Origin: Amycolatopsis granulosa | GTDB lineage: Bacteria; Actinomycetota; Actinomycetes; Mycobacteriales; Pseudonocardiaceae | Assembly: GCF_011758745.1 (NCBI RefSeq) | Contig: NZ_JAANOV010000001.1 | Location: forward strand, 1,426,001 to 1,490,000 | Length of the DNA: 64,000 nucleotides | Reading direction: 5' to 3' | Part shown: one piece after another, positions 1 through 15,000 of the stretch | Layout of the letters: each line of letters starts with the position of its first letter | Numbering within the stretch: the stretch's first letter is position 1 | Made by a program: the position numbers and the translations under genes | Notes under the pieces: generated by a model | Databases searched by the model: none | The model's input: the letters and a program-made list of their open reading frames with translations, nothing else | Told to the model about the DNA's origin: nothing

Positions 1-3000
1 GGACCTGGTCGGCCTGCGGCAGCCGCTCGATCTCGGCGCGCACCGGCCGGGTGAAGTCGAGGTCGGAACCCGGCAGCAGTGCGGCCGCCCGCACGCCGTC
101 CGGCAGGCTGTGGAAGGCGTCGCCGAGCACCAGCGGCTCGGCTTCGGCGAACTCACGGCGCTGCGGCCCGGTCACCAGGTGGTCGCCGAGCACCAGGAGC
201 GCGGCGACCTCACGCAGCCGCAGCAGGTCCACAGTGGACAGATCCGTGCCGATCCCCGCCCGTTCCAGCCACGCGGTGAACGCGTTCACCTCGCCGGGAC
301 CGAACCCGAACCACGGCGCGGCGTCGGCCGGCGACCGCGGGACGGGGACGTGCGCGGGCACCGCCAGCGCGGCCTGCAGGCCCCGCTCCAGGTCGCCCGC
401 CCAGCGCTCGGCGAGCCCGGCGAGGTAGCCGGCGCCGTGGGCCTGCGCGATCCGGACCACCTGCGGCAGGTGCTCGCCGAAGCGTTCGTGCAACGCCGGC
501 AGATCGAGCTCGTGGGTGAGCAGCGTGTAGACGTTGTCCCCCGCGGTCACCGCGGCGTGCAGCGCGTCGGCCGGCACCGCCGGGGTGTGTCGCGCCGGGG
601 TGGCCGGGGTCGGCAGTCCCTGCCAGACCGGATCCAGGTAGTTGACGGTGAACGGGTCCTCGCCGCTGCGGCGGGTTCGGGGCGCGACCGGATTGCCGTC
701 GGCCGCGGCGGGCGGCACCGGTCCCGCCAACATCGCGCGGGCCCGCTCACTGAGCTGGTCGGCCAAGCTCAGGCCCGGCGGCAGGTCCCGCGCGACGCGC
801 CCGGCGAATCTGCGCATCTCGGCCGGAGCGCGGGTCTGCTCACCGGCTTCCGCCTGCCGCGCCATCGCCTCCAGGATCGTCACGCGGCCGGCGAGATCCC
901 CGGTCAGTGCCGGCTTCCGTCGGCCGAGCAAACCACGGAAGAGGCTCCGCCCCTGCTGTTCGTGCCGCAGTTCGTGCAGCGTGCGGCCGAGGTGGTAGGC
1001 GATCTCCCGGGTGGCCTGGACCCGGCTGATCCCGGTGGCGAGGTGCACCTCGATCCGGTGGTCGCCGTCCTCCTCGATCAGGGCCGACCGCGCCACGATC
1101 GGGTCGCCGGTCTCCTCCGGTGTGTTCAGCACCCCGCCGGAGTGCAGGAAGATCGTCACCCGGGTGCCACCGGCGGTGAACTGGACCGCACTGCCGAGGA
1201 CCTTCGGCGCCGCGGCCCGGGGCAGCACGTCCCCGAGCAACCGCACCGCGTCCACGATGTCGCCCGCGCTGCCGATTCCCTCGCGCGCGGGCGGCTCCTG
1301 CTCGGGCGGCTCGGTGCCTTGCTCCGGTCCGCCGGTGTCACCGGTGCGGTCGGTGCCGGTGGGTCCCGGTGGTGTGGGCGGTGGCGTGGGCGGTGGAGCG
1401 TCCGGTGTGGACGCCGGGCCTGGCGGCGGCTCCGTGTTCTTGACGCCTTCGACGGTGAGCGCGCCGGAGGACAGGTGGGCGCGGGCGTCCACACCGGACT
1501 CGGCGAGTGCCGTCGTGATCGCACCGGGATCGGCCGCGACCCCGGTGGTGATCGCCACCGTGGCGCCCGGCGGCAGTGCGGAACCCAGCAGGCGCAGCGC
1601 GCCGGGCGTGAGGTGCTCGGCGGACAGGCCCGCCACCCGCACCCGCACCGGCCGGCCGGTCTCGGCCGCCGCGTGCCGGTCGAGCGGACCCTTGCCGATC
1701 TCGACCGCGGCGGTGCCCGGCCACACGACCTCGACGCGCACGTCGGTCGCACCCAGTGCGGTGGCCTGGGCGATCAGGTCCGGGAAATACCCGGCGACGT
1801 CGTCGCTGGTGGTCATCACCAGGCGTCCGCCCGGGGGAACGGCGTCGACGAGCTCGGTCAGCGCGGACACCGACGAACCGGCCGCCGGCACCACGTCGAA
1901 GTGCGCGGAGGTGATCCCGCCGCTTCCCGCGACCGTGGCAGCGTTGCCCACTGGCGATGCCGGTTCGACCGCGGCCCCGTCAGGCGCCCGGCTACGGATC
2001 ACCAGCCGGGGCGCGTCCTGGAGCCCGGGGTGGACCGGCCGGTCGCGCTTGGCCGAGGCCACGATCCGGCCGTGGCCGTCTTCGCCGACCTCGCCGAAGT
2101 ACCGCTCGACGGTGTCGCGCACGGTCTCCGCGGCCACGCCCGGCTCGAGCTCGACGACCACCCGGCCGTCGCCGCGCAGGTTCCGCCAGGCGGCATCGAC
2201 GACCTCGGCGACACCCCCGGTCCGGGGATCGGGCCGCACACCACGCAGCACGATCTCCGGGGCCAGGTCCCCGGACCGGGCGGTCGCCGCCTCCGTAGTG
2301 GCATCGGTGGCATCGGTGGCACTGGTGGCACTGGTGGCACCGTCGGGCGCGAACTGCCCGCCCGGCGCGGGCCGGGCCGGGTCCTCCCGCTTGTGGCCGA
2401 TGACGACAGTCCGGTCCCCGCCGGTCAGCTCCGTGACCTCGACCCCGGCCGCGTCCAGCACGGTCCGGATCACCGCGGTGGAGGCGGCGGCCGAGGTGGT
2501 GATCCGGATCCGCGAACCGGCGGGGAGCGCGTCGGCCAGCTGTGCGAGCACATCGCCCGACAACTCCGTGTGGCGCCAGTTCTCCAGGGTCACGGTGACC
2601 GGCCCGGCCGGGGTGGGCGTGCCGGCGGTGGTGCCGGCCATCGTCCGGGCGTGCGCCAGTGCGGCCCGCAGCTGCGGCGCCGCACCGTCGGCATGGGCAC
2701 CCGCGGACCGGAGACGGTGCACGGCTTCGCGGTACACGCGTCCGATCCCGGTGGTCCCGCCCTCCCCCTTGCGGGCGGTGATCGCGACGGCGACGTCGGA
2801 ATCGGCGTGGATCTCCGTGGCGCCGGAGGCGACCAGGGCCTGTACCAGGTCGGGCAGGTGCCGCGCGGTCCGCACGCTGCTGGTGATGGCGAGCGCGCCC
2901 CCGTCGCCGAGCGCCTGCATGGCGTTGGCGACGGCGGCGATCGCGGGGCCGGTGAACGCGGCGGGCGGCAGGTCGTCGAACCGGACCTGTTCGAACCGCC

Positions 3001-6000
3001 CGTCCGGCAGCGTCGCGGCGATGTCGTCGCCGGCGACGAACACCGCTCCCGCGGCCGGCGGGAGGAGCATCGCCCGGCCGCGTGGCATCGACGCGACGAT
3101 CCGCTCGCCGTCCGGGGTGCGGACCTGCTCGACGTGCGTGAACCACTGCCGCAGGCTCGCCCGCAGCTCGGCGGCGTGCCCCGGGGAGGCGCCGGCGGGC
3201 ACGCCGACGGCCAGGCGGCCGTCCGCGGTGAGCAGGTTCCACGCTTCCCCGGTCAGGCGCCCGAACCCGCCGGTCCCCTCGTGGCGGGGCAGCTCGTCCA
3301 GCACGATCTCGTCGTAGACGGCGGTGCGGGGCTCCAGCGCCAGGTCCGCGCCCGAAGCGAGGGCCAGCCGGACGGGCGGCTCGGGGCGCCAGGCCGGTTC
3401 CCGCGCCGGCACCCTCAGGTCCTGGCGGAGGTGCACCGCGGCCGCCACTTCCAGGGCGGCGCGCCCTGGTGCCCCGAGCCGCGCGATGTCCCGCGGGGAC
3501 GGCAGTTCCCCGCCGTCCCGGGCGCGCCGCAGCAGGTCCTCGACCGCGGCGATCCGGTCGTGCAGCGCGGCCGCGTCCGCCACACCGTACCGCCGCAGGG
3601 TCTGCGCCGCCCCCGCCGCGGCGCCGAGTTCGGTCTGCCGGGCCAGGTGGTCCGCGCCGTCGCGCAGGGTGCCGAGCCTCGCGGTGAGCGCGGCGATCAC
3701 CTGCTGCGCCGAGTCCCGGCCGTCCGGGCCGGGCGCCCAGGTCTGCCCGGCCAGCGCGGCGGTGACCGCCGCCGCACCCGCGAGGACGTTGTCCACAGAG
3801 GACACGCCCCACTCGCGGTAGCGCTCGCGCAGGAACTCGTCGAGCGCGGCCGCTTCCGGTGCCGCCGCGAGGTGGTCGTGCCGCACGCGCAGCACGTCCC
3901 CCTCGCGGAAGATGGTCCGCACGGCCACGACACCGCCGTCCGCCGAGGCGAACCGCAGCTCGACCGACGAACCCGCCGTGGTGACCGCGACGACCCGCAC
4001 CGGCACACCGGCGAACTCCGTGCCGTGCACCACGCGGTCGAACGCGGCCCGGATGTCCTCTTCGGACAGTACCGGCCGGCCGGGTCCCGGGACGAGGTCG
4101 GTCACCGGCGCGTCGGCCGGCACGACCGCCTGGGACACCGTCGGCAGCAGGCCGGCAGCACGGGTCAGCGCGGTACCGACGAGGAGGTTGCGGTCGGTGC
4201 GCTCCCCGGGCATCGACGGCAGCTTCGCCTCCGCGATCCCGTCCGCGCCCGGCTCGGCCAGGTGCGGCCGGTCCAGATCCGGGTCGACGCCGATCCGCAT
4301 CCGGAACGTGTCGCCGTTGCGGTGGCGGAAGGACCAGACACCGTCGGTCTCGTCGCCGTCGTGCCGGCTCATCCAGGCCCTGACCGCGTCCTGGAGCCCG
4401 CTGCCCGGTTCCTCGGCCCGCGCGGTCTCCCACTTCGGGCCGATGACGTGCGTGCGGCGCTGCGGCACTCCGTCCTGGCCCGGCACGGAGCCCGGCGTCG
4501 AATGGTAGGAGAACGCCTGCCCGCCCAGTGTTCCCGGATCCCGGCCGGTGCGGGGCGCGGCGACCGGCGCCGTGTCGGTGTCGACGCGGCCGGTCCCGAA
4601 CGGTCCCTCGTGCCCACGGCGGACGGTCCGGCCGGGACCATCCGAGCTTTGCGGTGGCTGCGGGCCACGGCGGTTCGCGGGTTCCCGCGGCGTCCGCTTC
4701 GTGTGCGCGGCGAGCTTCTCCGCGTCTCCGTCGCGGAGGTTGTCCGCGATCTTGGCCGCGAGTCCGCTCCGCTGCGCCGGCGTCGCCGGGTCGGGCTGCC
4801 GCGCCTGCCGGTTGATCTCGTCGAGCGCGGGCCGCAGGTCGCCCCAGCCGATCGGCGTCCCGTCACCGGTCGGCGCGCCGTCGCGGGCCGGCAGGGCCGC
4901 TGTCCCGCCGCGCTGCGCCCGCTCCGGGGACGCGCCCTCGTACCGGCTGTGCCGCGGTGCCGCGAACCGCTCGATGGCGCGGAACCGCGCCCACGCCCCG
5001 CGCGCGAGGTAGATCGCGGGCCCGGTGAGGGCGAACGCCCCGACCGCGGTGAGGGCGACCGGGTTGCTGGTGATCATCGCGGTGCCCACGGCGGTGAGGG
5101 CGCTCTGCGCGAAGAACATGGCTCCCGGACCCAGCTTCGCGCCGACCCGGCCCTCTTTCAGTTCGACCTTGATGCCGATCTGGGACAGCTTGGTGGTGGC
5201 CGCCGTGAGGGTCGTCGCGGCGACGGTCTGGAACCAGGTTCCGCTCTTGATGTACTGCACGGTGAGCGCGGCGTTGGCCACGGTCAGCAGCGGGAACGCC
5301 AGGATGTTCTGGATCTTGCGCATGCCCGGGCGCGCCACCGGGTCGTACTGGCTCCAGACGCCGGGCACCGAGGTGAGTCCGAACAGCAGCGACGACGGCA
5401 GGTACGCGATGGACACCCAGGCGGTCAGGCCCGCACCGACCAGACCCTGGTGCAGCTGGTTCAGCCCGTTGAGCAGCCAGGTCCCGGCGGTGAGCACGTG
5501 CGAACCGCGTCCGGTCGCCCCGGAGGTCGGGTTGAGCCGGTTGATCGAGTCCGAGGTGGCGCCGATGATGCGGTTGACGTAGTCCTTCAAGCGCGAGAAC
5601 TGCATGTTGGCTTGCACGCGGCGGCTCTCGGCGGTCACCCCGTCCGGAAGTCTGAAGTGGACGGTCGCGATGTAGTCGATCAACATCTGCTTGACCTTGG
5701 TCTCGAACTGGGTGACGACCCGTTCGACGATGTGGGCGAACTTGTCGCGGAACTCCTTGCCGCCCGGGCTGATCTCGTTGACCATCAGCTTGCGGGTCAT
5801 CTTCATCAGCCGGTGCACCGATTCGACGTCGACGCGCTCGCGCTCCATCATGGACTCGGTGGTGACCCGGATGTCCTGGCCGTGCGCCACCTTCAGGCTC
5901 GACAGCAACGAGCGCGCGACGAAGGCGCCGCCCGCGATCGTGGTGGCGGCACCGACGACGGCCGCCGGCACGGCGCCCATCACGATGGCGGTGGCGCCCG

Positions 6001-9000
6001 CACCGGACACGGCCGCCGAGGTCGCCCACCCGATGAGACCGCGCTTGCGCCAGTAGCGGTGGAGCTTCTCACCCGTCTCCTCGCTGGCCAGGCGCTGCTC
6101 CTCGGTGGCGCTGACGTCCTCGAGCACCTTGCCGACGAACTGCTGCCGCTCCTCCGGGCTCAGCCCCTCGGCCGCCTGCAGCGCGTAGTGCGCCGCGATC
6201 AGGGCCTCCACCGGGGCGTCGAGCCCCAGCTTGTCCGTTTCCTCCGGCTGGAGGCCCTTGCGGTCCCGGATCTGCGCGGCCCGCTCGCGGGCGGTCTTGC
6301 GGATCTGTTCCCTGTTGTCCCGCACGACCTGCTTGGCGGCCTCGGCGTGGCGGAAGTCCCCGTAGACGATCTGGTAGGCCCGGATGGACGACTGGATCTG
6401 CGGGTTGTCCTGCCAGACGCCGTCCCGGGTGCCGGCGGGGCCGGCCGCCCGGCCCTCGCGCGGGCGGAGACCGCGGTCCCACAGCTCCTGCGCGCGGGCG
6501 TGGAACGCCTGCCACACCTCCTCGGGTGCGTCGGCCATCGTGGCGAGCCAGGCGTCGCGGTGCTCGGAGTAGTACTCGTCGACGAACCGCTGGCTGCGGT
6601 CGTCCGGGGTCTCGGCCGACCGGACGTCCGAGCCGTCGCCCATGCCGGTGCCCGGACCGACGGCCTGGTCCGGGTGCGGCACGAACCCGTTCTCCACCAG
6701 AGCCTTCGCCTTGGCGTGGAAGCCGTCCAGCACGTGCTCCGGCATTTTCGACAGCACCTCGACCCACGCGTTGTGGTGCCGGGAGAAGTACTCGTCGACG
6801 AAGCGCTGGCTCGCGTCCCGTTCCGCATCGCTCATCACCCGGACGTAGTTGCCGCCGCGCATCTTCGCGACGATCGCCTCCCCGTCCGGGTAGCGGTCGA
6901 TGATCGCCCGGTAGACCGGCTCCATCTCGGTGGAGTGCCGGTCGAGCTGGGTGCTGGGCATCATGCTGATGCCGTCCGACCCGAAGATCAGCCGGTCCTG
7001 GTACTTCACCGCGAACTGGATGAACCGTTCGAACACGGCGGGGTCGTCGCGCATGTACTGGCCCAGGGGCGTCCACGAGAAGTCGTAGTTCAGCCCGGGG
7101 ACGAGTTGCATCATGCGGTCGAGCATGTCGAGGTGCTCGGGCGTGAGGTGGGTCCAGTTGCCGACGCCCAGGTGTGCCCAGATGATCCGGTTGTTCCGGA
7201 ACTCCGGGTGGTGCTTCATCAGCGCCATCATGGGGATCAGGCCACGCTCGTCCGGCGGCCCCGCCCGGAACAGTCCGTTCAGGTCGACCGTGGCGAACCC
7301 GTTGTCCTTGTGCAACAGGAACGTCTGCCCGGTCATCCGGTTGCCGCGCAACTTGGACAGCAGGTGCGGGTTGAACATCTCCGGCACCTCGGCCGGCAGG
7401 CTCGCCGCCTTCTCCGGGTGCCCGGCCGACCGCAGCAGGTACCGCAGCGTCTCCCCGTTGCGCACGAGCTTCTCGAGGTATTCGGCCTTGGCCACGGGGT
7501 CGGCGACGGAGGCCGGATCGCCGATGAGGGCGCGGGCCTCCTCCGCCGCGGTCCCGGTCAGCCTGCCCTCGGCGAGATCGGACTTGACCTGCACCGCGGC
7601 GGCCACCGACAGCTTGAGCTGGTTGATCCACTTCGGGTTGTAGGTCGTGTTCGCCTCGTCGCCGAGCAGCTGCTTGATGGCCTCCTTGTCGTCGGTCTGC
7701 TCCGCACCGAGGTAGGCGAACTCGGCCATCAGCATGGTCAGGTCGTAGCCCTCGGCGCCGGTGATGTCCCACCGGGTGCCGACCAGGCCGACGTCCGCCC
7801 GCCACCGGACGTCCGGGGGCAGCTCGTTGTACATCTTGAGCATCAGCACGTCGGCGAGCTTGCCCTGCAGTTCCAGGACGCTCTTCTTGTCGATCAACCC
7901 GGCCCGCAGCGAGTGGACCAGGCCGTAGTACGTCGCGCCACTGGCCGCCGCCAGACCGATCGCGCGCTCCCGGATCGGGGAGTACAGGATCCGGCCCAGG
8001 TCCCCGCGCGCGGCCCGGTACCGCAGCTGCCGCTCCGCCAGGCTCGCCTTCGGCTCGGCCTTGAGCCACGCCAGCAACTCCTGCATCCGGGTCTTCACCG
8101 CGTCGGCGTGCTCCCGGCCCTGCCCGAGGTACTGGTTGTCCAGCGCATAGCTGAGCAGGTGGTGGTGCACGTCGCTGATGTCGCGAGTGGACAACCGGTT
8201 GGTGAACAACGCGAGCGCGCTGTCCAGCGAGACACCCAGCTCCAGCAGCTGCTGCAGGGCGTCCGGCGAGTTCGGGTCGATCGCCTCGAACTTCGCGATG
8301 TAGCCGTTGACGTCCAGCAGGGCGCTGGTGCCGAGGAAGCGGCGGGCGAGCTTGGCCAGCAACCCCCGTCCTTCGAGGTACCGGTCGACGTAGGGCAGGC
8401 CGTACCGGGACTCGGTTTCGGCGCGGCCGGCGGCGACCACCCGGCGCGTGATCTCGGAGATCTCGGCGTCGGTCAGGCCGGTGCGGCGGGCGATCTCGAC
8501 GAGCTTGATCCCGTCGTCGGCGGCGGCGTTGACCGCCGCCCGCACGCCGTCCACATAGGCCCGGTGCGCCTCGTCGCGGGCCCGCTCGGCGGCCAGGTAC
8601 GTCTCGATCGCCGCGTCCAGCCGGGCCTGCCGGGCGCGGACCTCCGTGGCGGCCAGGCGCAGGATCTCCGTCCGGTTGCCTTCGAACGGCAGCGCGGCCT
8701 CGGCGGCCCGGCTCGCGGTGACGTAGCGGACCGGCAGGTTCAGGGCGTTGGCCACGGTCCGGACGCCGGTGTCGGTCCGGCCCTCGGTGCCCAGCAGGCC
8801 GGGCACCCAGCCCCGCCGTTCGTTGACGGCGTTGCGGGCCTCACGCAGATCGATGGCGGCGGCCCGGTACCGCGCCTCGGCTGCCCGCCGTGCCGGCTCG
8901 TGCTCCCGGATCGCCCGGGCGAGACCCCGGCGCGCACCGCGGACCGCCCGCACGTCGAACCCGCGCGAACCGAAGGTCCGGGCCGGATTGACCTTGTCCT

Positions 9001-12000
9001 TGCCGGGCTTGAACTCGGGCCGGCTGTTCTCCAGGTGGAGCCGGCTCTCGGCGCGGGAGGTCGCGGTCCGCGCCGTCCACTCCGGCAGGCCGTCGTCGAT
9101 CGCGTCCTGGCGGATCCGTTCGAGTTCGCGCAGCGCGGTGTCCCGGCTGCGGCTCCACTGCTGCTCGGCTTCGGTCAGGCGGTTCCCCGCGTTTTCCGCG
9201 GCCACCAGCAGGCGCAGGCGGTGCTCGGCGACGAGCCGGGCGGTGATCTCGGCGTTCTGGCCGATGATCTCGCGCGCGACGCCCGGTGGCGGCTCCACGA
9301 CGTGGGTCTTCTGCAGGGTGCCGCCCGGTTCGATGACGCGGGCCTCGATCTCCGGGCGGGTGAGGTCGTACGCCGACGCCAGCGCGTCGAGCACCTGGCT
9401 GTCGTTGGCCGGCACGCCCATCAGCTCGCCGAGCCGCTTCGCGACCCACGGGATGTACGCCTCGTCGTCCTCGATCGCCGTCATCGCGGCCCGGTAGGCG
9501 TGCTGGACGCGGTTGAGGGCGGCCCGGTCCTCGTCCACCCGGCCGACGATCTCGCCCGCGGCGGTGCGCAGCGGATCCGCCTGCGGGAACAACGCCATCG
9601 GATCCAGCGCCCGGACGCCGAACTCCGCGGGCAACCCGGTGTTCGGGATCACCGGCAGCAGCCCGGCCTGGCTGTCCGCGCCGGGCGGGGCGGCCGGCGG
9701 GGGCGGGTCACCGAGACCGAGCACGGCGTGCCGGAACCCGAGCACGGCCCGCATCCCCTCGGCGACCATCCGGACCTGCGTCGCCTGCGTCGCGGCGGGC
9801 GGCACCTCGACCACGTAGGCGACGTGGTCGCCCGCCGCGACCCGGAGCCGGGGGGCGTCGATGCCCTGGATCGTGCGGAATTCGACGCGGAAGGGCCGGC
9901 CGCCGGCGTCGGTGGCCCGCACGGTCACCGCCCCGGTCTCCGGGCCGTCCGTGACGAGGAACCCGCTCGCCGAGCTGCCCAGCCCGGCCCGCGCCACACC
10001 CCGCTCGGCCACCGCCGCCGGAACCGCTTCCCCGGGATCGTGCGAGAACCGGACGGCCTGCGGGGTGTTGAGCTGCGTGCGGAAGCGGGACAGGGTGATC
10101 TGCTGGACCGCGTGCGCCACCACGGCCGGCAACGTGTCGCCCAGCGCCGCCGCGGGCAGCTCGATCCGGTAGCTGTTGTCGTCCTGCCGCCCGAACGTGT
10201 CGTCGCGCACCGGCACGCCGTCGCGCAGGTCCTGGAAGTACGGCCAGACCTGGGTGCCCTCGCGCACCACCACGGTGAACGGCCGCTGGTCGCCGTAGTG
10301 GACCTCGAGCCGGAGGTCACCGTTGTCCGTGCGGGTGGCCCCGACCCGCACCGGGTGCCCGGCCATCAGCGCGACGGTCGTCTCGGCGACCGCCCGGGTC
10401 AGGCCGTCGGTGCCGGTGCCCAGGCGGACGAACCCGGGCCGCACCGGTTCCACCACCGGCGCGCGGCGCGGCCGCACCTGCGCCGGCTCCGGCGACTGGA
10501 TTTCCTGCGGCCCGCGCTTGAAGGGCTCGGCGGTCTCCAGCGCCCACTCGGCGGCGAGCCCGCGCAGCTGCGCGGCGATCAGCCGGGTCCGCACCGCCGG
10601 GTCGCCGTCGCGCGGAACGGCGAACCGGTCGGCCCCCGCCACGTGACCGAGCGGCTCGACGTGCAACGCATCGCCCAGGCTGATCTCCGCCTGGTGCCGG
10701 CGTCCGGACCGGTCCAGCACCACGACCTGGATGTGGTCATCGCGGCGGATGCTGCCCACCTTGGCGCCGTGGTCGCGCAGGCCCGCCTCGGCGATCGCGG
10801 CGTTGACCTCGTCGTGCAGCGACTGAACCACTGCCGGCTCGACCTGCGGCCGGACCGGGACGTCGTCTGCGTCGTCGACGGAAGCAAGCTGTGCGTCCCG
10901 GACCCCGGTCTCGTCCGGGCCGACAGTCTCATCCGGGCCGACGGTCTCATCCGGGACCGTCGGCAGGACGGCCCGCAGCGCCGCGAGCAGTCCGGCGAGC
11001 CGGACCCGCGGGTCGGCCTGTGACGGGACCACCACGCGGGCCACGTCGTCACCCGGCACCGCGGGGTGCACCTCCAGGTCGTCACCGGACCGGAACTCGA
11101 TCCGGTGGGTCCGGCCCTCGCTGTCCACCGCGGTCATCGTGACGCCGTCGCTGTGCCCGGCGAGCGTGACCTGCGCCCGGTCCCGGATACCCAGTTCGCG
11201 GAGGACGGCATCGACTTCCTCGCTGGTCACGAAGGCATCGATCGGGAGCTCGGTGCCGAAGCGCTGCTCGATCAGCCGGACCTGGTGCGCGATCTCGTCC
11301 GGCGAGCGGGACGGCTCCAGCACGACGGTGGCCGTCCGCCCGCCGCGGTAGGTGAACTGCAGCGCCACGCGCCCGGGCTCGCCCATCCGCGCGGTCACGT
11401 GCAGGGGGTGCCCGCCCGGCCCGCCCCGCAGCGCGCCCTCGGCCTCGCGCAGCAGCCACAGGTCGTCCTCGCGCCCGAGGCTCGGCTCCACCAGCGGGTC
11501 GCCCCGGCGCAGCGCCGTGGTGAACCGGTCCACATGGTCCACACTGGACGGATAACGCCACCGCAGCACCTCGGTCAACAGCTCCGGCGTCCACTCGCGC
11601 ACCTCGGCCAATTCCGGAGACAACCGGCCATCCAGTGACTGCACCCACGCGAGCACCACCTGGTGGTCTTGAATCTCACGATCCAGCAACAACTCCGCCG
11701 GCGAACCGGTCGCTGTCCGCGCCGCCTCCGCAGGCGACACACGGAAGGACGTCACCACCTCCTTCACCAAACCGGCCGCCAGCACGTCCAACGTCTGCCG
11801 CGGCCGCAAACCGACCCGGCCGGACTCCCAGTCGTAGACCGCGGACGCACCGGTGTACGGCGCCAGGCGGCCCCGCGCCGCCTCGTCGTCAGGGAATGCA
11901 TCGAGCAATCCGCCTCGGGTCAACGCGAAGGAGGAAGCCGCCTTCTCCTCGATTCGACGCACCACCTCGTCCGCGGACACGCCCAGCGCCTCGGCCACCA

Positions 12001-15000
12001 CACCGGCACCCCGCTTCGCGAAGTCCGCGATCTCCGCCCGCCCCACGTCGTCGATGCGATTGAGGACGACCTCCGCCGGACCAGGTACGCCCTTGAACTC
12101 GGGGTTGTCCTCCCAGCGGGTCACGTGGATCGCGCCCATGGCTGTCACCGTGGCACGCCACCAGCCGGAAATCCGCTCGATGGGCACCTCGACGTGCAGG
12201 ACCTTGCTGGTGCCCGGAACCGGGCCGCCCAAGAGCAGGCTCGATCCGTCGACATCCACACCACCGGGCGTGTAGTGCTCGTAGATCAGGATTTCGTGGT
12301 TGACGAGGTGGGAGAGCAGCGTCGTACCCGCCACGACGAGATCAGAGGTGGACACCGCCATCCGGACCTCGCGGTCCCTGCGCTCCTGGATCGAACGCAC
12401 ATCCTCTCTGGACGGGAAATACGAGCTGTCGGTGAACAGTCCACGCTTTGCTGCCATCCCAGCGGGGTCCACAGTGGAGACGAGATAGAGGGGCCCCTGC
12501 CGTTCTATGAGTTTGCGGTACGCACCGGTCCACACGAAGTCGCCCGACACTTCACCCAGCGATCCCGGCCGGAGATGCTGCGGCACGGCGTCGCCAGGAG
12601 AGGGGACAGTACGTCCCGGTTCTCGTGGCATCCCCCGCTCGCTCAGCGCCAGCGACTGGTACAACTGCCATTCCCGGAGCTTCGCACCCGGGGAGGTCAC
12701 AGCCTCCGGCACGAGACTGGTGACCGCCGGACGGCGATCTTCGGGCTGGGTCTCGAGCAGTGGACCGGTCATCGAATCGACAGCACGGGGCAAGAGATCC
12801 AGTGCCTGCCGCAACGCCGTTTCCAGCGCCATACGCCGGTCGGTGGCGGTGACCGGCACCGGCGGCACCGTCAGCTCCGCGGCCGCCAGTTGCTCGACAC
12901 GGGTGTGCACGTGCAGCGGCGGGAGGTACAGCTGCGGCCTCGACAGTGCCTCGTTCGCCCGCACTTGGAGGGCCACTTCCATGCCGCTGTCGAATTCGAT
13001 GAGCCAGAGGACCCGCCCGTCGACCGGGTCGGCAACGGGCCTCGCCGCACTCACCCCGGGCAGGACACTGCCGAAGACCTCCGCCACCGTCGGGTCGACC
13101 ACAGCGGAGTCGGTGACGGCCTCGCCCTCGGGCCAGACCTCGGACAGGACCAAGGTCCGCCCGGGCAGTCGCGCAGCATCGCTCTCTCGGTATTGCCGCA
13201 GGGCGGACTGAACCGCCCCGTCGAGCTCGCGCACCACGCCCGACCGTCCGGGAAGTGCATCGGCGGCGTCCGTCCCCGGCGAATAAACTCCTCGGAAGGG
13301 CAGCGACGCTCGGGTACCGTCTGGGCGGATCACCCGGATCGTGTCCGCGGCGCCGCTCAAGCCGTCCGTCGGCCTGCCGTCGATGAGCAGTTCGACCCGG
13401 CGGTCACCCTTGCCGTACGCGCTTTCCGCGGCGTCCCAGTGCAACCGCTCGTCCCACCCACCATCGTCGCCGGACGGGGGCGTGCTGACCACGATCGACC
13501 GCGTTCCCGGTTCGGTCCGGATCCAGACGACGTCCCCATCCGGGTTCGGGGCGGAGTAGTAGAACCACTGGTCCGCAATGCGATCGACGACCGACGGCGG
13601 CACGTGCGGCATCGCCAGCCGGGTCAGTTCGTCCAGCAGGGCGGCCGGTGTGGCGGGCCGCACTGGGATCTCCAGGTCGTAGAGCGAACTGATCGGCCCT
13701 TCGTGGACCAGCGGTTCCGTGGATCCCACGATGTCGAACTCCCGCGCGATCCCCGCTTGGTGCAACCTCTGCCAGGACTCGTGGTCGATATTGAGAAGGC
13801 CAGGCCCCGGTTCCCAGCTGTACCGGTCGTAGATGTGCAGCTGGTAGTCCACGCGCACGTCCGGCCGGGCGCGGTCAGTGCCAGGCACCAGGGTCACGGC
13901 GCCGCTGACTGCGTAGTAGAACGTGCCCACACCCCAGTGCCAGTTCTTGCTTTCATTGGAAACACGAGGGGAGTCGATTCGTTGCCATGCAGTGGAGAAC
14001 CGGAACGTGCCCGACTGGCCTCTCGACTCGGCGGCGTGGGCGAGGCGGAGCGCTTCGAAGCGCACCTGCGTGGTCGCGTCCTCCCGGAGGGACGTAAGGT
14101 CCCGGAGCACACGGTGCGGATCCAGGATGAAATCCCGGCCGCTATTGCCGAGGAAGTGCAGCATCATTACCGCGGCCGCCGGTTTGCCCCTCATCTGACC
14201 GCCGAGAGCGACAGCGTGCCCCACGGCTTTGAAGGCGTAATCCCAGACGGTCGGTGTACGGCTCCCCCACACTCCAGAGCCGCCACCGATGAGGTTGAGG
14301 CCTGGGACGGGCTTCGGAGGACGGCCAGGCAGCACCGGCCCGTCTGTCACGCTCGGTTCGGCCGGCATCCAGTTCGGTGTCGAGACGTCGATGCCGTGCA
14401 GCGCGAGGGCGAACAAGCTCGAACGAAGTCGGGCGAGCGCATCGGCGACCGGGTCGAGCACCCCCAGCTCCGCGGTGGCGAGGGCCCGTTCAAGACCGCG
14501 CGCCTCCGCGGTCACTGCATCAAGGGCTGCCCGGGCCCGACGGGGGAGGTGCGTCTGCTCAGCTACCCGGGCTGCCGCGTCCAGGATGCGAGTCACGAGC
14601 TCGGACTGGCCCTCCCCCCGGTACACCACCTCGGCGATCTCGACCAGGTCACCGAGCGATACGCCGTCCGCGGTGGACACCGCTCCGAGACGGTCCGGCA
14701 GGAGCTTGGCCGCAACCGTTTCCCAACGGCCACCGTCGTTCCGGGCCTCCGGACCGATGAGCCGGCCGAGCGCGGCGGACAAGTGTTCACGGGCGAGTTC
14801 GCCGCGCGCCGGCGTGCGATGCAGGAACCGGCGGTCGAGAGGGCCGCCGATCGTCTCCATCCAGGCCCTGAGGACGCGTTGGCGATGCAGTTGCTCAAGT
14901 GCCGACGCTCCCGCGCGGACGTGCGCCCGGGTCGTCAGACCCGGCTCGTGGCGATCGAACCACTCCGCCATTCGCACGAGGCTGTCATGCAGCTTGCTGA

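Noticed and set aside
110-11023. Plus-strand open frame of 3,637 codons
   Set aside because: Arg/Gly/Ala/Pro-rich translation without domains and with poor codon bias; it is the mirror of the minus-strand giant gene in very GC-rich DNA.
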